A DNA stretch of 64,000 nt from Microbacterium yannicii (GTDB lineage Bacteria > Actinomycetota > Actinomycetes > Actinomycetales > Microbacteriaceae). Both the position numbers and the translations under genes were made by a program. The stretch covers positions 58,010-122,009 of the forward strand of contig NZ_JAMXMB010000042.1 in assembly GCF_024055635.1 (NCBI RefSeq), given 5' to 3'. Below the pieces are notes generated by a model. The model worked only from the letters and a program-made list of their open reading frames with translations. It made no database searches and was not told the origin of the DNA. This document shows, piece by piece, positions 35,426-44,139 of this stretch. Every line of letters starts with the position of its first letter. The stretch's first letter is position 1.

Positions 35426-38257
35426 TCAGTCGTCGAGTGAACCGAAGTCGAGGGTGGTTGCTGGGCTCACGGACTCGACTACTCGCCCAGCCTCGACTAG
35501 TTCAAACCATGACGTAGCCACGCCGTTGAACGAAATAGCGTCCTTTGTCCACCCGTTCTTCTCGGCCACCTGGAACAGCAGATAGGCGAGCTCTTTCACG
35601 AGATCAAGGTCAACGGCTCCGTCCGACCGCTGGGAAGCATTATGCAGGAATACTCCCGCCGCCGGGATGCCCTCGGACTCTTGGATACGGATCGCATGAT
35701 GCAGGGCCTCCCAGGCGCTCGTGTGCTGGTCGGCGAGGACGTCATACGCTGCTGGAAGTGCCGCCGGCCGGTGAAGCTGCACCTTACCGGCTCGGGCGGT
35801 GAGGATCCCATCACGCTCTAGTGTCGCCACAACGGTAGCGCGGGCGCGGGCGAGATTCTCAGCGTCGCCGAACGCACCGGCGTCGTATCCATGACCCCGA
35901 TACCAGGCAATCGCAAAGCGACTAGTTGGGTCGAAGTCGCCTTCCTGTTCGGTAAGCAGTTCGTCCAAGACTTCATTGATACGGGCAAGTGCTGAGCGCA
36001 CGGTCATTTCGGAACCGTCGGACTCGATGACCTTCGCGTACCGGGAGAACACGCCCATCCCCGGCCCAATTGCTGATTGCGGCAGATCGACCGGTGCAAT
36101 GCCACCTTGCTGCAACTCGCGGAGCGCGCGCCCCAACTCGCGTCGCATGGCTGCTATGAAACCGCGTCGATCGGTGACAGGGGCGTCTTCAGGGCGCGGA
36201 CGCAGCGCGAGTACGACGGAGGAGGCTAACGCGTTCGTACCGTTGCCGACCATCCGACCCGAGAATTCAGACCGAACGGGCCACGTCGCTGTCACCGTCC
36301 AGCCAGACCGGACCATCGAGCCGAGGATGGTCTCCCACCCCGTCGAGGCGGTCCCGCTCTCGTCCGATTCAGACTGCTTGAAGGCGTAGTAGACCGTGAT
36401 CGGGTAGGCCGTCGATGCTGTGCGACGCGCTCCCGCGAACACCGCTTCGAAGCCGTCCTCAAAGAAATCCCGCGCACCGTCTTTGCCGCCATGACGGAAG
36501 GGGTTTGCAACGAGTTCCTCAGCTTTCGGAACCAGAATCGTGCTGAGGGTCGTGGGGTGGACGTCCCGGAGGGCTCGTCTGAGCCAGATATAGAAGTAGT
36601 CCGAGAGGTCTGAGTAGCCAATGTTGTCGTAGTAGGGCGGATCAGTCGAGATCAACGCCAAAGTACTCGACGCGCGCTGAGCATCGGCCTGCACCGCCGT
36701 GCCGGCGTTCGCCGCGGGGAGTCGCTCAAGCGACCGAGAGACCGCTTGCACCATGATCTCGAACGACCCGTTGCCCGCGGTGAGGGGGTTTGCCTCGGCG
36801 AAGTCCCACACCATCGGAATGGCTTGCCTGCCGAAGACGTGTACGACTACCTCATTCTTTGGATGATTTGACCACGTAGCAAATGAGGACTGATAGTCCG
36901 TCATCCTGCTTACCGCGAATCCCAGATATGTGGCGACCGCGTCCGCATAGGCAGCTGCGCCCTCGCCGCCATCCTCCAATCGCGATCCGCCGGCGTAGCC
37001 GGATTCGAGAGCATCTGCTAGCACACGCTCGCGAGCTTCGATGACAAGATCGCAAAACGTGGTCAGCACGTTGAGCTGTCGATCGGTAAATAGGTCTGCG
37101 TACGACTTCATGCCGTAAAGCTGCACTCGGAAGCCGAGTGCCTGGTCGGGGATTTCGCCAGGAGGCGCATCACTCGGCCGCTCAGTCTTGGCTGCACGAA
37201 CTTGTTCGTCGTCGGGCGGGAGATAAACACGTGCCCGATTACCCTCGGTGACCACAGCAACAAGCCGCTCACCTATCCGCTTAGCTCGGCCCTCTAGTCG
37301 GATATAAGCGAGATCGACGGGCGAAGCGCACCCGATGCAGATCGCTCCAGTGCGACTCACTGTGCCCTGCTGTGCGCCCAGTGGCCCACCGACCGGGTCG
37401 TGACCGATCGAGTAGTCAACGCGCCCGTCGATTACGCGGGGCACGATGTAAGCCTCTTTCCCCTTCTTCTTGCCGAGCCACCACGACCGCACCAACGGCA
37501 TCTCGATCCCACAAGCGGGATTGGGGCAAGAAACAGTCCGCGCCCATATCCAGGCGATTGCTGTCGACTTGGCACCATTCGTCAATGTCGCCTGCGGATA
37601 GACGTGTCCCACGCGTCTTTCGGCCTCTTCACGGATCCATCTGCCGTACTGGCGCACATCCTCCGCAAGCCCGGTCGCCTTGGGCCATGCGTTCCTCTGC
37701 CCAGCCGCACGAGGAAAAACTGGCTCGCGGCCGGCGAACTTGGGCGGGATCTCGATGAGCGCCTTGTTGATTAGAACAGCAACTGGGTTAAGGTCGCTCG
37801 CGTGGGCTTCAAGTCCAAGGCGTTGTGCTTCGAGCGGGATCGTTCCACCGCCAGCAAAAGGGTCGAGTATTGCGGGCGGATCATTGTTGGTTGACCGCAT
37901 GATCTCGGCGCGGACCTCGTCGAACAGATCCTCATCATTGATGTTGTCCCAGTCGACCATCCGGATAATGAGCCCGAAGAGGCGTTGCCGCTCCTGCTGG
38001 ACGCGGTGCTCGGCCCAGGCATCAGGATCTTCGAAGCCTCCCGAAGCTGCCTCAGCCCTGTAGTCCTCCACGAAGTTACTTGGGTCGTCGACGAGTTGCG
38101 CAAACAGAACCGCCCGCGCCGTTGCGAGCGGGCGGCGCGCCCACCACAGGTGCAGAGTGCTCGGGTGCCCGTGCCGGATGCTCTTCTCACGCGCCGACTG
38201 CGCGTTGATCTCCTCGAGTGGCAGAGAGACCTCGATCAGCTTGCGCCTTGGCGCCAC
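35426..38257 (-). CDS. DUF1156 adenine-specific DNA methylase (Hma methylase)
   Basis: A 943-residue DNA methyltransferase. The DUF1156 signature EKSIRHGHPSTLHLWWARRP is at residues 24-43. The SAM-binding motif LDPFAGGGTIPLEAQRLG is near residue 132 and the catalytic motif DPPY near 539 (TDPPYYDNIGYSDLSDYF), giving N6-adenine or N4-cytosine chemistry. A zinc-ribbon-like pair CPNPAC and CIGC lies between. GTG 38257 is preceded by AAGAAGG. It is co-transcribed with the helicase and DUF499 genes and probably marks host DNA as self. Confidence 0.92.
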   Translation of the reverse strand: MAPRRKLIEVSLPLEEINAQSAREKSIRHGHPSTLHLWWARRPLATARAVLFAQLVDDPSNFVEDYRAEAASGGFEDPDAWAEHRVQQERQRLFGLIIRMVDWDNINDEDLFDEVRAEIMRSTNNDPPAILDPFAGGGTIPLEAQRLGLEAHASDLNPVAVLINKALIEIPPKFAGREPVFPRAAGQRNAWPKATGLAEDVRQYGRWIREEAERRVGHVYPQATLTNGAKSTAIAWIWARTVSCPNPACGIEMPLVRSWWLGKKKGKEAYIVPRVIDGRVDYSIGHDPVGGPLGAQQGTVSRTGAICIGCASPVDLAYIRLEGRAKRIGERLVAVVTEGNRARVYLPPDDEQVRAAKTERPSDAPPGEIPDQALGFRVQLYGMKSYADLFTDRQLNVLTTFCDLVIEARERVLADALESGYAGGSRLEDGGEGAAAYADAVATYLGFAVSRMTDYQSSFATWSNHPKNEVVVHVFGRQAIPMVWDFAEANPLTAGNGSFEIMVQAVSRSLERLPAANAGTAVQADAQRASSTLALISTDPPYYDNIGYSDLSDYFYIWLRRALRDVHPTTLSTILVPKAEELVANPFRHGGKDGARDFFEDGFEAVFAGARRTASTAYPITVYYAFKQSESDESGTASTGWETILGSMVRSGWTVTATWPVRSEFSGRMVGNGTNALASSVVLALRPRPEDAPVTDRRGFIAAMRRELGRALRELQQGGIAPVDLPQSAIGPGMGVFSRYAKVIESDGSEMTVRSALARINEVLDELLTEQEGDFDPTSRFAIAWYRGHGYDAGAFGDAENLARARATVVATLERDGILTARAGKVQLHRPAALPAAYDVLADQHTSAWEALHHAIRIQESEGIPAAGVFLHNASQRSDGAVDLDLVKELAYLLFQVAEKNGWTKDAISFNGVATSWFELVEAGRVVESVSPATTLDFGSLDD

Positions 38258-38354
38258 GGGGACCTTCTTCCGTCCAGAGACATAGGACAGCGGCCTTCGT
38301 CGGCCGCTGATCTCTCAGCATATCGAGCTCGCCGACGTTGACCGGCGCCGGGCG

Positions 38355-38831
38355 TCAGTCCTCGCGCCCGGTGATGGTTCCTTGCCAGCGATACGTTCCC
38401 GCGACCGTTTCGGCCTTGATCCGATCCATGCGTTCACGACGTGTGGTCCACTGAATGTGGTGATCTGACACGACTCCGTGCCCGTCGTGCTCATCTAGCG
38501 CCTTCTGCGATAGGTCGACAGTCACTTCTGCCTTGAACGCGCACACCTGCGGGTTGTGTGCGATACGGGCGATCTTCTCGTCCGCGTCCCACTCGACGAC
38601 ACGGCCGGTCTTGCCCAGCCTGAGGTACGCGGCCATATCGGCCGCATCCGATCCATCGAAGAACTGGAGCAGCGCCTTGAGCGCGCCTTCAACCGTGTGT
38701 TTCGAGCTTCGGCTGGGAAGAAGCGCAATGACATCCCCCACAGCCGCCGTCGAGAGCCTGGCGTTCTGCGGGAGGTCGTGGTGAAGCGCAGTGACAACCC
38801 AGGCCTTGCGTTGACGTCCTTCTCTCGGCAC
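38355..38831 (-). CDS. Hypothetical protein between Hma helicase and methylase
   Basis: A 158-residue basic protein (GTG 38831) with no recognised motif. It has RLSTAAVGDVIALLPSRSSK, LKALLQFFDGSDAADMAAYL and, near the end, a segment rich in W, R and T. Position suggests a subunit or accessory factor of the methylase. DUF3780, which often occurs in such loci, was considered, but no similarity is evident by eye. Confidence 0.6.
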   Translation of the reverse strand: MPREGRQRKAWVVTALHHDLPQNARLSTAAVGDVIALLPSRSSKHTVEGALKALLQFFDGSDAADMAAYLRLGKTGRVVEWDADEKIARIAHNPQVCAFKAEVTVDLSQKALDEHDGHGVVSDHHIQWTTRRERMDRIKAETVAGTYRWQGTITGRED

Positions 38832-38865
38832 GACCCGAGTCTTTCAGATTGGCGGTGAACCCGAA

Positions 38866-41800
38866 CTAGAACGGGCTGTCGCCGCGCGCCCACCAGTCAT
38901 TCCAGGCTAGGTTCTGCGATACGACGTCGAAGTCGGTAAGCCATGAAGGCTCCACGCCCTCGAAAGCGTTCCCGATGTACCTCACCTGATCGTGTACTGG
39001 GCCGAGCGGACTCACGCGGACGAGGGCGAGCCTGTGGTCCGGCGCTGCATTCAGCGCTGTCAGCACTTCCGTGCGCGTGATCGTGAACGTGTCGGCGCCC
39101 TCGACGCGAGCCTTGACTTCAATGCGGATACCAGGACCGCTCGGAGAGTGGGAGAGCACGTCGAAGCCGGGGTTGTTCTGTGCCTGCTCGATCGGCGTGC
39201 GACCAAGTCCGCGCTCGAGGGCGAGCACGGCATCGACGCCGCGGCGCTCGACGGCGCGTCGCGCATCGGGGTCGACGCTGGGATGGCCCGGTACAGCCGC
39301 ACTGATGCCCGGCATGACAAGCGCGACCGCAGTTATGCGTGGGGAGACCGGTGACATTGCGAGTTGGCGGTCGATGAGCGCAAGCCGGGACGCGCGACGT
39401 TCTTCGAGATCTTCCGCGCGGCGACGGAGAGTCTCGCTGGAGTAGCGCACCTTCCGGCCGGCCGCGGCATCCGCATCCGTTTTCAGGGCTTCGGTGTAGA
39501 GGCGGTTGACCTCACGGGTGAGGCGAGTGCTGACTCGCTCCCGTATGCGCTCGTACTCTGCAGTGCGCCTGCTCGTGACGTCGGCTGCGAACCCGGGCAA
39601 CTGCTCCGCGATCACCCACGAGACGGCGTCCTTCTCGCGTGCAGTGAGCCAAGGCAGTGCCGCACCGGATTCCCGTTGCGCATCGCCAGCCGGCGCGTAG
39701 TCGAGGTACGGCGCGGGACCAGCTTCGTGCGGGATGCCGTCGGCGCCGACAAACGAGTAACCGAAGCGCTTGCTCACCGAAGTGCCCGTCGAGTCTTTGA
39801 CCTCGTTGAGCACGCCGACGAGCAGCGTCGGCTCGGTGACGTTCTCCGAAGAGAGCACGGTCCCACGATCCAGGGTCGGGCCATACTGTTCGACGATCAG
39901 CGACAACGTCGCGTCATGCAGGGGATGCCCGGGAGCAAGGAGCTCGGCCCGGGGAGTCCCGTGAACGTCGATCGTGGCAACGTCGAATGTCACCCGTTCG
40001 TACTTGCGGGCGATGGGTGCGCGACCGGCTCGCTCGCGGATGCTCGCCGGCACGTGAGTGATCTCGAAGCGCCCACGTTCCCGGCGATCGATCCGCCCAC
40101 CAAGGCGCTCGAATGCCTCGATGAACGCATCGCGGATGAAGTGGGGCTGCAACCTTTTGGCCTTGGCATCCTCCATCTGCCTTCGCAGGGCATCGAGGTC
40201 CGTGGGCGCAAGTGCCTCGTTGGCGAGAGCCTCATCGTCGAGCAGTTCCTGGAGCCCCGCAGAGACACCCTCGTCGATCACCTCCCACATGCGAGCTTTC
40301 ACGGCCGGCTGCTCCCCGTACCGGATAGCATCCCGAAGCACGCGAGAGAGCTGAAGGTCGCCCAGCGAGGTGCCGAGCACGTTGAAGATCTCGCCTTTGT
40401 ACGCAGCGCGTTGCTCTTCGATCTTGTCGAGCAGACGGATGAATACTTCACCTTCGCGCGTATCTTCGGCGACGAGGTTCCAGAGCCGACAGACTTCAGT
40501 CTGGCCGATGCGGTGGATGCGACCGAAACGCTGCTCGATGCGGTTGGGGTTCCACGGGAGGTCGTAATTCACCATCAAGTGCGCTGCCTGGAGGTTGAGC
40601 CCCTCCCCGGCAGCGTCTGTGGCGAGCAGGATCTGGACGTCAGGGTTGGACGTGAACTCGGCGGTGATCCGTCGGCGCTCATACCGAGGCACTGCGCCGT
40701 GGATAGCAACTACCGCGTCGCTCTTCCCGATGAGCTGGACGATGCGACGCTCCAGGTAGCTCAGCGTGTCGCGGTGCTCGGTGAAGATGATGATCTTGCG
40801 CGGCTTGCCCAGGTGGTCGGCGAGCACCTCGCTGTCGAGAACTCCGCGAAGTTCGCGCCACTTGACGTCCTGTTGAGTGTTCAACAGGCCGCGCGCGATC
40901 TCCGTGAGACGCCGGACATCCAGGATCTCTGTCTGAAGCTCAGCAGCCGTCCGTGCTGCGGTAGCCGCATCAACGAGCTCCTCCTCGGCCTCCTCGAGCT
41001 CGGCGGCATCCAGCTCGTCGATGTCAGGATCGTCTTCGAGAAGAGAAACCGGCGCTTCCTTTGTCGCGTCCTGAACCCCGTTGAGCAGATCGGTGCGGAC
41101 CCGGTCCAGGCGCTCTGCGCGTCGTCGCAGCGAATGGAAGATGGCTTCGGGACTAGACGCTAGGCGTCGCTGAAGAACAGTGAGCGCAAAGCCCACGGTG
41201 TTCTTGCGCTTGCCGTCGAGTCGGTCAGCGAGATTCATCCCATGGCGGACGTATTCAGTGACCTCCTCGTACAGGTATTGCTCGGCGGGCGATAAACGGT
41301 AGGAGGCTGTTTCCGCGATGCGCTCCGGGAACAGGGGCCTCCCCTCGAATGTCACGAGGCGCTCTTTCACCATCCGCCGCATAAGCCCGTCAGCTGTGCC
41401 CGATTGGGCGCGCTTCTCGCCAGGGCCGGCGAACCGATCCCGATCGAGCAACGACAGGAAAGTTTGGAAGTCCTCTTCCTTGCCGTTGTGTGGTGTTGCC
41501 GTCATGAGCAAGAAGTGCCGGGTGCGCTCACTGAGCAGCTCGCCGAGCTGGAACCGCTTGGAGGCCTTCAGCTCGCCGCCGAACCAGGTCGCGCTCATCC
41601 GGTGCGCCTCATCAACGACGATGAGATCAAACTCCGATTGCTGAAGCTGGTCGATGAGCACTTCGTTGCGCGCGAGCTGATCCATGCGCGCGATGAGAAG
41701 CGGTTTCTGCTCGAAGATCGTTCGCCCCGACGCACTGTCTTCGGAACCGGGGGCGAGGATGTCGAACTCGAGGCCAAACTTGAGGGCAAGCTCGTCCTGC

Positions 41801-42294
41801 CACTGCTCGACGAGACCGCCGGGCGCGACGATCAGACAGGATCGCACGTCGTCGCGAAGGATGAGCTCCTTGATGTAGAGGCCGGCCATGATCGTCTTGC
41901 CGGCACCAGGGTCGTCCGCGAGCAGGAACCGAAGCGGGGTGCGTGGGATGAGTTCGCCGTACACGGCCCGGATCTGATGCGGGAGTGGCTGCACGTCGCT
42001 CGTGGCAACGGCGAGCATTGGGTCATGGAGGCCAGCGAGCATGATGCGCTGAGCCTCAGCCGCCAGTCGAAAGTTGCGCGGGTCGGCGTCGAAGGGCCGA
42101 CCAGCGTCAAGGTGTCGTTCGATGCGCTCTTCGTCGGCGCGGTAAAGCACCATCTGGCCGAGGGCACCGGTGTCGTCTCGGTAGGTGATCTCGACTGCGT
42201 TGGCGCCGTGCATCCACGCAGCGAGTACCTCAACTGCACGGCCAGGAACGATCCCTGCCAACCGATGCGGCGCGGCAATGTCTTCGAGGCGCAC
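38866..42294 (-). CDS. SNF2 helicase with C-terminal DUF3883 domain (Hma helicase)
   Basis: A 1142-residue helicase. Motif I DDPGAGKT (127-134), motif II DEAH in VVDEAHRM, motif III TATPHNGK, and the second lobe with IIFTEHRDTLSYLE, DAAGEGLNLQAAH and RFGRIHRIGQ. The last 100 residues (GFDVLSHSPSGPGIRIEVKA and following) match the NO-VEIN/DUF3883 nuclease-like fold, including an E-V-K triad position. GTG 42294 lies three bases after the upstream TAA and has AAAGG eight bases before it. It probably couples invader DNA recognition or translocation to cutting. Confidence 0.9.
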   Translation of the reverse strand: MRLEDIAAPHRLAGIVPGRAVEVLAAWMHGANAVEITYRDDTGALGQMVLYRADEERIERHLDAGRPFDADPRNFRLAAEAQRIMLAGLHDPMLAVATSDVQPLPHQIRAVYGELIPRTPLRFLLADDPGAGKTIMAGLYIKELILRDDVRSCLIVAPGGLVEQWQDELALKFGLEFDILAPGSEDSASGRTIFEQKPLLIARMDQLARNEVLIDQLQQSEFDLIVVDEAHRMSATWFGGELKASKRFQLGELLSERTRHFLLMTATPHNGKEEDFQTFLSLLDRDRFAGPGEKRAQSGTADGLMRRMVKERLVTFEGRPLFPERIAETASYRLSPAEQYLYEEVTEYVRHGMNLADRLDGKRKNTVGFALTVLQRRLASSPEAIFHSLRRRAERLDRVRTDLLNGVQDATKEAPVSLLEDDPDIDELDAAELEEAEEELVDAATAARTAAELQTEILDVRRLTEIARGLLNTQQDVKWRELRGVLDSEVLADHLGKPRKIIIFTEHRDTLSYLERRIVQLIGKSDAVVAIHGAVPRYERRRITAEFTSNPDVQILLATDAAGEGLNLQAAHLMVNYDLPWNPNRIEQRFGRIHRIGQTEVCRLWNLVAEDTREGEVFIRLLDKIEEQRAAYKGEIFNVLGTSLGDLQLSRVLRDAIRYGEQPAVKARMWEVIDEGVSAGLQELLDDEALANEALAPTDLDALRRQMEDAKAKRLQPHFIRDAFIEAFERLGGRIDRRERGRFEITHVPASIRERAGRAPIARKYERVTFDVATIDVHGTPRAELLAPGHPLHDATLSLIVEQYGPTLDRGTVLSSENVTEPTLLVGVLNEVKDSTGTSVSKRFGYSFVGADGIPHEAGPAPYLDYAPAGDAQRESGAALPWLTAREKDAVSWVIAEQLPGFAADVTSRRTAEYERIRERVSTRLTREVNRLYTEALKTDADAAAGRKVRYSSETLRRRAEDLEERRASRLALIDRQLAMSPVSPRITAVALVMPGISAAVPGHPSVDPDARRAVERRGVDAVLALERGLGRTPIEQAQNNPGFDVLSHSPSGPGIRIEVKARVEGADTFTITRTEVLTALNAAPDHRLALVRVSPLGPVHDQVRYIGNAFEGVEPSWLTDFDVVSQNLAWNDWWARGDSPF

Positions 42295-42296
42295 GT

Positions 42297-42824
42297 TTAG
42301 TCCCTTTCGCTGCTGAGCACGATCGTATCGATCGGGTTCGACGTCGAGGTGGACTCCGCGCGGCTGCTCAGCGGCAGGAGGAACTCGGCCGCGCGCGACT
42401 CGACTGACGAGCCAGGGTGCACCCGGCTCACGAGGCGATGCCATCGCGATGGATGCGTTGGTCTACCGCCGAAGGACCACACGCGGAGTCTTCGACGCTC
42501 CAGTTCCGCGGATACCCAGTCGACCTGCGCGCGGTACTCGCGCCTGATCGGTCCCGTCGGGAGTTGGACGCCATAGGCGAGGAGCACATCCGAAATCGCG
42601 CCAGAATCCAACTCGCGCTGAATGAGTTCTCGCCCTCGAGCGAGGGTGTCTGTGGTCACCTGTCCGTTGAGAGCATTCGAATCTGACAGTTCAGCGGGAT
42701 ACATGTTGACGATGGACGATGAGTCGCACTCCAAAGCGCGCTGCGCGATCTCCACTCGACGAGTTGTCCTCAGTCCCGACCCGACCGGGAGGCTGTGCAG
42801 AATTGCGAGCAAGTGGGAGACCAT
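42297..42824 (-). CDS. Hypothetical protein upstream of Hma helicase
   Basis: A 175-residue protein, basic and Arg-rich (RRLRVWSFGGRPTHPSRWHR), ending two nucleotides before the helicase start. No domain recognised. ATG 42824 is the outermost start and lacks a clear ribosome-binding site; an internal ATG is possible (MYPAELSDS). The spacing implies co-translation with the helicase. Confidence 0.55.
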   Translation of the reverse strand: MVSHLLAILHSLPVGSGLRTTRRVEIAQRALECDSSSIVNMYPAELSDSNALNGQVTTDTLARGRELIQRELDSGAISDVLLAYGVQLPTGPIRREYRAQVDWVSAELERRRLRVWSFGGRPTHPSRWHRLVSRVHPGSSVESRAAEFLLPLSSRAESTSTSNPIDTIVLSSERD

Positions 42825-42935
42825 GGCAGGTCAGTCTCTCACCGCTCCGCGCTCTATTTCGCCCACCCGGACGATAGACCGCGCGACTCGATGGGGGCTA
42901 TTCCGTTGACTGGAGCGGCGATAGAGGGTCAAACA

Positions 42936-43982
42936 TCAGTCGCTGTCGGCTTCGGCAAAGCGCCGCTCCTTGGCATCCTCAATCTGGCGATCCACTTCCA
43001 AGTCCGCTTGAAGCGCGACTTCGCTGACCGCCCGCTCGAAAGGCTCGAACTGCTTCTCAAACTCTGCCAGTGACCGGAAGGCGGAGAGTGGATCCAACAG
43101 CTTCCTTGCCCCGACGGACCACTCATCCCATCGCCGAATGTCTGCTCGAGTCGGAGTCTTGCACCTTGGCCCGGCGGGTGTCGGCTCACAGACGAATCGA
43201 ACAGTGTCCATCTCCGAGTACTCGGCTCGATAGACCGATCCCGCGACATCACCGATGAACTCGAGACTGTCGTGAATGCCCTTGACGCGATCGGCGATGT
43301 AGGCGGCAATGAGTTCCGGGGCGTCGGCCAGATCCAAATCTTTCCTCAGGGCGTTGGCCATCTGCGCCTGCAGCTCCAGGCCTCTCATAACCCCACGGCT
43401 CGAAGGCACCGCAACCCCTATGCGCGTGAACATCCTCGCTTCCTGGTTCGTGCTCTCAGTGCTCCAGGAGAAGGTCTGTGGCGAGAGATGTTCAAGGAAC
43501 TCGCAAACGAGAAAGGCGTAAAGATGAACGATGATCCGAAGTGCCTCGGGTCTTGACTCCTCCCGGTGGTACATCTCGTTCCGATACTCGTGAAGCCTTG
43601 AGACGATCGACACATACTCTCGAGGGATGTCGCCGTTCCACGCGAGGAAACGTAGCTTGTCGTCGAAGTTGCGGTCGATACCGGCGACCTGCGTCCTCGA
43701 GAAGGACCAGTGGATGTAGTCCTTTGGAGCGCGGAGTGCCTGTTCGCGGTCGCGTTGATCGGGGTCGTCAAGGGTCGGACTTACCTGTTGATCCGGTCGG
43801 ACGTGCCACGGCGAGTCAGATCGCAGGAGGTAGCTCGAGAGGTACTGCACCCGACGCACCATCAGCGTCTCGGTGGCGCTGTCGAAGAGCAAGAAAGCCA
43901 CTCGCATGTCTTCAGCTGTATCGCGCAGCATCGCGTCCCGTGCCGTGAACACTTGGGCCGCGATCTCGGCTGCTCGCTTCAT
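42936..43982 (-). CDS. HEPN-motif protein of the Hma operon
   Basis: A 348-residue helical protein with RNEMYH (134-139), the RNxxxH signature, in a HEYRNEMYHREESRPEAL setting. The C-terminal half (about 170-340) has no recognised fold and ends in an acidic tail. ATG 43982 follows GGAGGTGG. It is the third protein of the operon to carry an intact HEPN motif. The local identity is unclear (it could be a Cthe2314-like or Swt1-like HEPN), but the context argues for an RNA-cleaving effector. Confidence 0.7.
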   Translation of the reverse strand: MKRAAEIAAQVFTARDAMLRDTAEDMRVAFLLFDSATETLMVRRVQYLSSYLLRSDSPWHVRPDQQVSPTLDDPDQRDREQALRAPKDYIHWSFSRTQVAGIDRNFDDKLRFLAWNGDIPREYVSIVSRLHEYRNEMYHREESRPEALRIIVHLYAFLVCEFLEHLSPQTFSWSTESTNQEARMFTRIGVAVPSSRGVMRGLELQAQMANALRKDLDLADAPELIAAYIADRVKGIHDSLEFIGDVAGSVYRAEYSEMDTVRFVCEPTPAGPRCKTPTRADIRRWDEWSVGARKLLDPLSAFRSLAEFEKQFEPFERAVSEVALQADLEVDRQIEDAKERRFAEADSD

Positions 43983-44139
43983 CGGGCCACCTCCAGAGTC
44001 GGTCCGATCCGCCTGGCGACGAAAGGCACCGCTACGCGTTTATCGCGGCGAACACGACGAGAGATCCGTGCCATGGACATCGCGCACGTCGCCGTACACA
44101 AGGCACGAAGCACTCGCCTACGCCGAAGATGCGGCCGTG

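Noticed and set aside
38355..38831. DUF3780 anti-phage-associated protein
   Set aside because: Position fits, but length and visible sequence do not match my knowledge of DUF3780; left as hypothetical.
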